DNA of 54,711 nucleotides from Symbiodinium natans (taxonomy: Eukaryota; Sar; Dinophyceae; Suessiales; Symbiodiniaceae). The translations under genes and the position numbers were made by a program. The stretch is from assembly GCA_905221605.1 (NCBI GenBank), contig CAJNDS010001358.1, forward strand, positions 332,501-387,211. The letters are read 5' to 3'. A model generated the notes under the pieces. It was given only the letters and a program-made list of their open reading frames with translations, made no database searches and had not been told where the DNA came from. Shown piece after piece: positions 23,501 to 34,500 of this stretch. Position 1 is the stretch's first letter. Each line of letters starts with the position of its first letter.

Positions 23501-25495
23501 TTGCAGAAGGGTACCACTGGGCTACCCAGGGTTATTGGGGGATAGGATCAGCTCAGGGCTTCTCCCGCTTCTTGCAGCCCTTCATCTCCACTTGCAGGTC
23601 TGTACCCTAAACCCTAAACCCTAAACCCTAAACCCTAAACCCTAAACCCTGCTTCATCAGTCTCCCCTTCATCGCAAACCCCAGACCCTAAACCCTAAAC
23701 CCTACACCCCGAAAACCCTAAACCCTGAACCCCCCAAATCCCATTGAAGCCTAGACCCCGGAGCTCTGCAGAACTCTGAATTCTACCCGCACCCTTGAGG
23801 CGTGTGAGGCCCCAAGCTATGGCACACTGGAAGGGGGGTTGGGTTTAGGGTTGAGAATTTGGGGTTAGGGTTTAGGCTTTTAGGGTTTAGGTTCAGCGTG
23901 TAGGGTTAACCACCTTATAAGGGTTAAGCCCCACCTTGCAGGACTCGTCGTCATGGCAGGGGGCGGGCGACGAACTCCATACCTTACCAAGGAGGCTAAG
24001 AGCCTCTAAGGTTTCGGGTTCAGGGGTTACCTGCACGCTCATGGAGCCCGGGTGATTAGCTAAAGTAAAGTCATACGGAAAGTGGCCTTTACTTCCTCTA
24101 CGAGTACTACATAATATCAGGCCTAAAATCCAACTTCCCATGAACAATCAGGTTTGCAGGGGCGTCAGGGGTCGCTTAGAGGACGAGTCAGGAGGTGCTG
24201 GGGTAAGAAAGACCTTGTATGTCGAGGTCCCAGACTAAAACTTACAATGGCAGTAAACGGGCTGACACGATTGGGCTTTGGGTTTTGGGCTTACAGGTGA
24301 CCCTGAACAAAAACCCAAGCCCGAACGCCGAAATAAGCCCTCAACCTCCAAGCCAAAACAAAAACGCCTGCAAACCCAAACCGTCCCAAATCACTGAAGC
24401 CACCAAACCTCCCATACGCCCACCCTAAACCCCAAGCCAAACACAAACAAGCCAAACCCCGAACCCCCAAAACTCCCAACTACAAGTAAAACACCTCAAA
24501 GTCTCAACCGGTAACTGCTGCAACCCTCAACCCCCGAAACCGACCAAAGCCCCCCCCCCCCAACCCCCCGCACTCCCCTCCGGGCTTGCCAACCCCGGCC
24601 CAGCCCTGCGGAATGAAGGCGATGAGGAGCCTCAGACAACAGCTTTCATAGGGCTTTCATTACAGGATGGCCTTTAAAACCCTGCGAAAAAAGGTCCGCA
24701 AGATGACCCTCTTAAACCCAATAGGGGAAAATATAAAATGTCCCAAGGGCGCTGTAAGACTTGAAGAGTTGTTGAAGTATCCTTAGTTAGGGCTTCGGGT
24801 GTTTGGGGCTGGAGGTTGAGGGTTTAGGGTTTGGGGTTGAGGGTTTGGGGCTTGGGGCGGTGTCGCTTTGTTTGGGGCTTGGGCTTTTAGGTCTTTAGGC
24901 CTGTAGGCCTTAAGGGACAGCCTTAACACCACCCATATGAGACTTGGACGGAAAAGCCGGGGCTTGGGGTTTGGGATTTCGGGTTTGGGGCTTGGGGTTT
25001 GGGTTTGGGGTTTGGGTGTTTAGGTTTGGGGTTTGGGTGTTTGGGGTTTGGGGTTTGGGGTTTGGGGTTTGGGGTTTGGGGTTTGGGGTTTGGGGTTTGG
25101 GGTTTGGGGTTTGGGGTTTGGGGTTTGGGGTTTGGGGTTTGGGGTTGTGGGTCATTGCTTTGGTTGATCTGGATTTGGGGTACAGTGCCCCGACACAATG
25201 TATGTATAGATACACACACACACCCACCAATCTTTACCAGGAATGTTATATATATATATATATATATTCTCACCAACTATGATAAAGACACGACCCTAAA
25301 CCCCAAACCCTATAACGAAGAAGACCCTACCTTGGCATAACCCTAAATTAAACCCTAAACCCTAAACCCGAACCCGTAAACCCCAAACCCCAAACCCTAA
25401 ACCTTAACATAGATTTGGGGCGGGGGGGGGGGTAGGGCTTGGAGTCTGGGGGTTTAGGGTTGAGGGTTTAGGGTTTAGGGTTTAAGGTCTAGGGT

Positions 25496-25548
<53 letters not shown>

Positions 25549-28500
25549 GATTGAGGGTTTAGGGTTTAGGGCTCCGAGCAGCGTAGGGTCGAGAGGGGGG
25601 TTCCCATGAACAGAATGACGCCCCAGGCCCTAGGCCCTTGTGGACCCTAAGCCCTCAACCCTCGATTTTAAGCACTGAACCCTGAACAGCCCTAAACCCT
25701 AAACCCTAAACCCTAAAACCCTAAAGCCCTAAGCCCTAAACCCTAAACCCTCTAACCCTAATCCCAAAATAAGCCTTGAACCCAAAACCCTCAGCCCTCA
25801 GCTGAGCGCAAGACCAGGCATTCCGCCCCATCGCAACCTTCAAAGCAAGGTTTCGGGACCCACGGGTCGGTTTTGGCAGGCATTAGGCGCACTTAGGGTT
25901 TAGGGTTTAGGGTTTAGGGTTTAGGGTTTAGGGTTTGGGGTTTAGGGTTTAGGGTTCAGGGCTTAGGGCTTAGGGCTTAGGGTTTAGGGATCACGGTGTG
26001 TTGATCTTCCTGAGGAGACGGTAGAAGCCCAGAGGCCCTCAACTCTTACGCCCTGGACCCTGAAACCCAAAAACTCTGAGGGCTAACCCCTTAAAGGAAA
26101 CTTAAACCCCAAAACCCTTAAGTACAACCCTAGCAACCCTGCAAACCCTCTACACTCTAAAACCCCTAGAAACCTTAGAAACCCCTAGAAACCCTAGAAG
26201 CCCTAGAGACCCTCGAAGCCCTAGAAAACGATAGAAAACCCTAGAAAACGTAACAAATTTAGAGCCCATAGAACTCCTAGAAGCTCTAGAAACCCTGCAA
26301 AATCTAGAAACCCTAGAAAACCCCTAGAAGCCCCAGGAAACCCTGAAAAAAGCCCTGAAACCCTAGGAACCCCCAGGAAACCCTACAAACCCTAGAGACC
26401 CCAACCCCTGAAAATCCCCCAAACCTGGCCTGGGTGGTCCCGGCCACCTCCTTGTGGGCCGCAACTTCGACCCGACCTTGAGCCTTTTCAAGGGGTTTCC
26501 GGGTTTCCGCGTTTTCCGGGTTTCCGGGTTTTGCGGGTTTGCGGGTTTCCGGGTTTCCGGGTTTCCGGGTTTGGGGTTTCCGGCTTTTCGGGCTTCTGGG
26601 TTTAGGATTTTTAGGGCTTGATAGGGTTCCTGGGCTTCTAGGGTTTGTAGGGTTTCTGCCGGGGGGTTTGTCGGTTTAGGGGTTTAGTTCGGGTTAAGGG
26701 GTTTAGGATTCCCATTTCCTCGCACCTGCGTCACTTGATGGCTTAGGGGTTAAGGCTTACGGCACTTTATGGCTTTTTCGGGCTTGTCTTCAAGGTTGTT
26801 TTTGTCGCAAGCCCACTGCTCACAGGGCCTTCTCTTTTTGGGTGTGTTTTTCAGGTGTGGGGCTTTAGGGTCTAGGGTTTCTAACTTTAACCAGGGTACG
26901 GCTCAGGGTTTAATGTCCTGCCTCATCCTTGACCCTAGACCCCAATCGGTAGCCGGATGCTGGCGTAGCTTTACAGAATACGTCCTGGGGCAAGGAAATT
27001 TAAGATGTAGGCATCTAGTTAGTTAGGTGGAGGCAGAAGGATGTATGCATGCGCGCACGCTTGAATTGAATTGGTTGTGCCACAGATGCGGTATTCTGCT
27101 TTGTCCACAAAACAACAACCAGTGAAACCGTACAAAAGCTCTAAACTCTTTGTAAGGATCGAAGTAAGTGCACATTCTTTGCTGTACCAGTATGGGGTAC
27201 GAAACTAACAGAAAACTTTATCTGTAGGGCTCTCAGGAGCGTGTCGCAGCAAAATCACGACTACTGCGACGACCGCACCAGTTCGCACAAAAAAAAAAGT
27301 TGTACACTATAGGGGTCGCAATAAGTACCAATAATCTTCCCTTATGGCCCCGTTTATAAGTGTACTACAATAACGCCCCCAAAACCGTATTCTAATTGTT
27401 CACACCCCTAATATTGTACCCCAAGCCCCTTTTTGCCTCGGACGCGGAGCATGATCCTCAGTTTCTCAGCTGACTGCAGATGACTGCAGGTGGATGAGGT
27501 GGGGGGTTGAGGGTCGAGGATGTCTTGTTCAGGGTTCAGGGTTTTAGGGTTTAGGGTTTAGGGTTTAGGGTTCAGGGTTTAGGGTTTAGGGTTTAGGGTT
27601 AGGTTCAGGGTTGAAGGTGGATGAGTTGGGGTCAAGGATGTCTTGAGAACAGGCTCAGGGTTTTAGGGTTTTGTGTAGAATCCCCAATTTTGGGGGGGCC
27701 CCTGGGAGGGTTTATAGGAAAATGGAGGCCTTTGTTGTTAGGGCACCCGATAAAGGGGGCATCATGTAGAGAGGCGGCATGAGCTTCGGTTAGGGTTTAG
27801 GGTTTAGGGTTTAGGGTTTAGGGTTTAGGGTTTAGGGTTTAGGGTTTAGGGTTTAGGGTTTAGGGTTTAGGGTTTAGGGTTTTGGGTTTTGGGTTTAGGG
27901 TTTAGGGTTTAGGGTTTAGGGTTTAAGGTTTAGGGTTTAGGGTTTAGGGGTTAGCTATAGTGCCAACCTGGTTGAAAGTCGGGCTTTGACGTGGATGGGT
28001 TGCGGAATATTGTCGCCGATGCAATTTGTACGGCTTGGCTCACACCTCTGTGCTCGCGGTGAGCTTCGTGAAGAACGCACAGAATCTGCAGAAGTAAACC
28101 CCACCTTGGCTGCGGCAGGGCGCCTGCCCTAAACCCTAAACCCTAAACCCTAAACCCTAAACCCTAAACCCTAAACCCTAAACCCTAAACCCTACAGACC
28201 CAGCCTTGGACTTTGGGTTTGGGGGCTTCAACGTCTGGGGCCTAAGGGCCACCACCGCCTGGCAGGCTTTAAGCTCAATCCTAAAAGGTCCACTCCCCTC
28301 CTGAGTTTGGCTACTTGGGTTTAGGGTTTAGGGTTTAGGGTTTGGGGTTTGGGGTTTAGGGTTCAGGGTTCAGGGTTGAGGGTTCAGGGTTTAGGGTTTA
28401 GGGTTTAGGGTTGAGGGTTCAGGGTTTAAAAGTTTAGGGTTTAGGGCTTAGGGTGTAGAACTTCCTGGGCGTCGAACTTCGTTCCTTGAGGAGGGGAGTT

Positions 28501-31500
28501 TGGACCCTTGCCCCTTGCATTGTGCAGAAAGCCACTCAGGCCGTACAGTGCACGGAAAATCCGAGCCACCTGGGCAGATCTATGAATGATGGTTTCGGGT
28601 TTAGGGTTTAGGGTTTAGGGTTTAGGGTTAGGGTTTCGGGTTCAGGGGTTTGTTTAGGGTTTAGGGTTCAGGCTCCATGAAGGTTCAGGGTATTCTGGAG
28701 CCCTAAACCCTAAACCCTAAACCCTAAACCGATAGTCCTCATTCAGAAGGGCAGCCTGTGGACTCGGGTCGCCGAATACAGTGGTGGAAGTGGAACTGTC
28801 TTTTGCTGAAACGGGCATTTCCCCACCCTAAATTCCCCCCCCCCCGGGTTTGGAAGGCCCCCAATCCCATCCCTTTCTGTTGATGTCTTCATGAAGCCCC
28901 CAAACCCCAAAACCCAAACCCTAAACCCTTAACCCTAAACCCTAAACCCTAAACCTCCAAAAAGGACCTTTGGCTTTACCCGACTCGGGCGTGAAGCGGT
29001 GTCGTGGCCGCGTTTTTCTTGACCCCGACAGACCACGGCCCCGAGCATTTTCCCCCGCCCTTGCTCTTTGATTCAAGAATTGCGCCGGAAGCGCTAAATT
29101 GGGGGGGGGGGGTTCGGGTTTAGGGTTTAGGCTTTAGGGTTTAGGGTTTAGGCTTTAGGGTTTAGGGTTTAGGGTTTAGGGTTTAGGGTTTAGGGTTTAG
29201 GCTTTAGGGTTTAGGGTTTAGGATTAATTTTGAGGGTTTGGGGTTTAGGGTTTAGGAACCTGCCAGCTCATCAGGGGCCTTGCGCGCAGTTCAGGGTGAT
29301 TTTGGGTACCCTTCTATAAAACGGAGCCTGAACTTTTGGGACCCTGAACCCTGAGGGTTTAGGGTTTAGGGTTTAGGGTTTGGGGTTTAGGGTTTAGGTT
29401 TTAGGGTTTAGGGTTTAGGGTTTAGGGTTTAAGCGAAGCCCTAATTCATCATTTAGATCTATAGACTTATTCCCCCACCTCGCTTGTTTACGCTACCGCA
29501 TGGATTTCCGTCAAGCAAAACGCACGATTTCTAGCTGTGTGAGGAAGGTCTGGGTTTTTGGTTTTTGGGGGGTGGGGGGGTGGGGGGGACTGGGGGTGGG
29601 GGGGGCGGGGGNNNNNNNNNNNNNNNNNNNNNNNNNNNNNNNNNNNNNNNNNNNNNNNNNNNNNNNNNNNNNNNNNNNNNNNNNNNNNNNNNNNNNNNNN
29701 NNNNNNNNNNNGAGCACCTCAAAGGATGCCGCGGCCGCACAGATTGATGCCTTCGTTCCGCAGAATCTGGTGCAGGTGATGTGGGCCTGTGGCACAGCAG
29801 GAGTCTCTGATAGAAATTCTCAAAGAGCCCATCGGTTCATTCCCCTCCCCCCCATATTGTACCTACTGTATGAATATGACTGAGGTGAGGGCAGTGGGCA
29901 CACTTTAAACACACCCTCTCAAGTTCAAGGGGTCGAATGTTGATTCCAGTTCTGCAGGATACAAGCACGAGGCCTTCCTCCGTGGGGCCGCGCGCGTGGC
30001 CAAACGCACTGTGGAGGACTTCTCCTCGCAACATCAGTCCAACTTCCTGTGGGCATGCGCAAGGCAGGGGGGAGCATGAGAGGAGGGGCACTTGTCATGC
30101 GCGGAGCTTTGGGAGCGCGGCTTGCAAAGACAGGCTGGGCTTCAAAGAAGACGTTCAGCTCTTGCGCTGTCTCGCTGACGCGGCGATAAGGCGGCTGAAG
30201 GGTCGACCAGGTCTGAACTTGTGATGTGCGCAGGGAGTCGCACCACTTTAGTTCCGTATGCCGCGGCTCAGTCGACGTGGAAGCTCATGAGTCCCTGCGT
30301 GCCTGTCGCAGGAAGATGCACGAGGGCAGCCCACAGCATTTGTCGAACATTGCCTGGGCGGCTTGGCGACAAAGCAGTGCTGGTCGCAACATGATATATA
30401 CATACGTGCAAATATACACTCTATATATATATATATATGTATATACATATATAGACATGTACTATATATGTGCAATTATATATATATATATTATATAGAG
30501 TATATATATATATATATGGTCAGCCCCCCCCATGATCCACACCTATGGTTTTCCTGTCTTCGTCTTTGTCTGATTTTCTGTTTTTTCACCGGAAAAATGC
30601 AGTAAAAACTGCACTGGAATACAACAAGCTCTATTATATTATCCTCTATAAAAACACTAGTGTTTTTATGTGCATTTTGCTTCTGAAACTTGTGTTTTGC
30701 GGCTCTATAAAATTTTAGAAGGGTAGCCATTTAGAAGCTTAAGGCTTTTCAGGGTTTTAGGTTTTAGGGGTTTGAAAAAATCTAGATGATCTGTGGAAGG
30801 CACCGGGGCTTCCCCAGACCATTTGCAATTTTGAAGATCCTTAAAAGGGGCAGCCCTTTTCAAATTTGAAGGGCTTTTTAAGGTATTTAAAGCCTTTCAA
30901 AATTTTCAAGATTTAAAGGATCTTAAAAGGCTTTAAAGCACTTAACAACCTCGAAACGTTTATCCCTTAAAAGTCTAAAATTCTTTAAAATTTAAAACGG
31001 GCAGCCGTTTAAAGTTAAGGAAGTTACGGATTTTAGAATTGAACATCCTAAAATCTTTAAACTTTAAAAGGACAGCCATTTACAACTGTAAGAATTTCAG
31101 GGTTTTACGGATTTTAAAAATTTTATATTGTCTGGGGAGGGCACCGGGGCTTCTCCAGACCATTGGCAACTTCAACAATCTCTAAAATCCGCAAAGGGCA
31201 GCCACTTAAATACGTAAGCAATTTAAGGTCTTTAAAAGGCTTAAACGGCTTAAAACCTTCATAATCCTGAGAATGCTTAAACAGAAGCTTAAAGATTTTT
31301 ATAAGATTTTAAGAATTTTTAATGTTTAGGTGGGTCTGGGGAAGCCCCAATGCCTTCCCCAGATCATGTAAACTTACAAAAACCCTCAAACCCCTTAACC
31401 CTAAAATCCAACCCCGAAACCCTTAGCTCTAAACCCTAAGCACCAGACCCTAAACACTAACCCAAAAACTTAACACTAAGCCCTTAGCACAAACCCCAAG

Positions 31501-34500
31501 CACTTAACATGAAACCCTAAACACTTAAGCACTAGACCCTAAACACGAAACCCTAAACACTCAAACACTACACCCTAAAAACTAAACCCTGAACATTACA
31601 CACTAAACCCTACACACTAAACCCTGAACACTAGTAAACATCCTTGAAACCCTAAATCCAAAAAAACAAACCCGAAACCCTTAACACTAAACCCTAAACC
31701 CTCAGCACTAGACCCTAAACACTAACCCTAAAAACTTAACACTAGGCCCACAAACCCCAAACACTTGACACGAAACCCTAAACACTTAAGCACTACTAAA
31801 CCCTAAACACTCAGCACCAGACCCTAAACACTAACCCTAAAAACTTAACACTAAGCCCTTAGCACAAACCCCAAACACTTAACAGGAAACCCTAAACACC
31901 TAAGCACCCCTAAAAACTAAACCCTAAACATTACACACTAAACCCTACACACTAAACCCTTAACCCAAAAAAAAGCCGAAACCCTTAGCACTGAACCCTA
32001 AACACCAGCGTAAACACTAACCCTAAAAGCTTAACACTACGCCCTTAGCACGAACCCCAAACACTGAACACGAAACCCTAAACACTTAAGCACTAAACCC
32101 TTACTAAACACTAAACCCTAAACACTTAAACACTACACCCTACAAACTAAACCCTAACCATTACACACTAAACCCTACACACTAAACCCTAAAGCCTAAA
32201 CAGAAGGATTTTTTAAGTTGTCAATGGTCTGGGGCAGCCCCGGTGCCTTCCCCAGATCATTTAAATTTGTAAAAATCCTTAAAACCCTTAACCTAAAACC
32301 CAAACCCGAAACCCTCAACACTAAACCCTAAACACTAACCCTAAAAACTTAACACTAAGCCCTTAGCACAAACCCCAAACACTTAGCACGAAACCCTAAA
32401 CACTTAAGCACTTAACCCAAAAACTAAACCTTAAACATTTCAAACTAAACCCTAAACATTAGACACTAAACCCTAAACCCTAAACAGTAAACCCCAAGGC
32501 CAGAACCTCGAGCCCTACTAAATCTAAACCTGAAACCAAAAACCCGTCGGGGTTTCAGATGCTTACTGTTTGGATTTCAGAGTTTAGGGTTTTATTTGGG
32601 TTTTAGCCGAGCCGCTTGACCCTAAACCCTAAAACCTAAACTTAACACTCAACCCTAAACACAAAACACTAAACCCTGAAACCTACACACTAAACCCTAA
32701 ACACTAGATTTCCAGAAAAAATCTGGAGTACCCGGGCCCCGGACTCCAGACTCCAGATTTCCAGAAAAAATCTGGAGTACCCGGGCCCCGGACTCCAGAC
32801 TCCAGATTTCCAGAAAAAATCTGGAGTACCCGCGCCCCGGACTCCAGACTCCAGATTTCCAGAAAAAATCTGGAGTACCCGGCCCCGGACTCCAGACTCC
32901 AGATTTCCAGAAAAAATCTGGAGTACCCGGGCCCCGGACTCCAGACTCCAGATTTCCAGAAAAAATCTGGAGTACCCGCGCCCCGGACTCCAGACTCCAG
33001 ATTTCAGAAAAAATCTGGAGTACCCGGGCCCCGGACTCCAGACTCCAGATTTCCAGAAAAAATCTGGAGTACCCGGGCCCCGGACTCCAGACTCCAGATT
33101 TCCAGAAAAAATCTGGAGTACCCGGGCCCCGGACTCCAGACTCCAGATTTCCAGAAAAAATCTGGAGTACCCGGGCCCCGGACTCCAGACTCCAGATTTC
33201 CAGAAAAAATCTGGAGTACCCGGGCCCCGGACTCCAGACTCCAGATTTCCAGAAAAAATCTGGAGTACCCGGGCCCCGGACTCCAGACTCCAGATTTCCA
33301 GAAAAAATCTGGAGTACCGGGGCCCCAGACTCCAGACTCCAGATTTCCAGAAAAAATCTGGAGTACTCGCGGCCCCAGACTCCAGATTACAGACTCCAGA
33401 ATCTGGAGTCCAGAGTCCCGGTACTCCAGATTTTTTTTGGAAATCTGGAGTCTGGAGTCTGGAGGTACTCCAGATTTTTTCTGGAAATCTGGAGTCTGGA
33501 GTCTGGGGGTACGGAAATCTGGAGTCTGGAGTCTGGGGGTACTCCAGATTTTTTCTGGAAATCTGGAGTCTGGAGTCCGGGGCCCGGGTACTCCAGATTT
33601 TTTCTGGAAATCTGGAGTCTGGAGTCCCCCCCCCTCCCAAAACCCCCTTCCCGAGGCCAAATGTGTGGATCATGGGGGGGGGGGGGCGAGCATATATATA
33701 TTATATATATATATATATATATATTATTGTATATATATATATAACATCCCCAGGGCCTACCTAACCCTAAACCCTAAACCCTAAACCCTACACCCTAAAC
33801 CCTAAACCCTAAACCCTAAACCCTAAACCCCTAAACCCTAAACCCCTAAACCCTAAACCCCTAAACCCCTAAACCCCTAAACCCCTAAACCCCTAAACCC
33901 CTAAACCCTAAACCCCCTAAGCCAGGGCCCTGGCCCGGCGAGGAAGCCTACTCGACCATGACCTCGGCCCCCCCCGGAGCTTCGGGGACTTAGGGACTTT
34001 AGGGTTTGGGGGGTTAGGGTTTAGGGTTTAGGGTTCAGGGTTTGGGGTTTGGGGATTTATGGTTTGGGGTTTAGGGATTTATGGGTTGGGGTGTAGGGTT
34101 TAGGGTTCAGGGTTTAGGGATTTCGGGTTGGGAGTGTAGAGTTTAGGGTTTAGAGGGCACGCTATTCTAGCGGGGGGTCGGAGTTTCGGGTTCAAGGGCT
34201 TTTGTAGGACGGTAGAGGGTTCATGGAGACTTTGGAGCAGTGTACGTAGGGGGGGGGGGCAAGGAAGGCTAGACGCCTGGACGCACCCTGGCAGATCGTA
34301 AGCCCGAAGCCCCCACACCCGAAGCCCTGGAATCTGCTGCAGAAAGCTGTCCGGACTACCATAGGGCATTCGCCAGCGTCCGTTTCCCATTCGGACGGGG
34401 GGGAGGTGTGGCTCAAAGGTCCTGAAATGTAGGGGCTAAAACGTAGAAAACACAAAACCCACAAAAGCACCCCCCAAAACCCTGAACCCTGAAAAGGGGT

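Noticed and set aside
24910-25340. Proline/asparagine- and glycine-rich ORFs
   Set aside because: Translations of the TTTGGGG array. ORFs ending NPKP-stop elsewhere likewise end in CCCTAAACCCTAA.
29500-29883. 127-codon ORF through the N gap
   Set aside because: The gap length is arbitrary, so the frame across it has no meaning. Only the parts outside the gap were used.
32690-33784. 327-, 218- and 115-codon ORFs with repeated SGVWSPGPGYSRFF-like units
   Set aside because: Translations of the 49-bp satellite; 49 is not a multiple of three, so all frames cycle through similar peptides.
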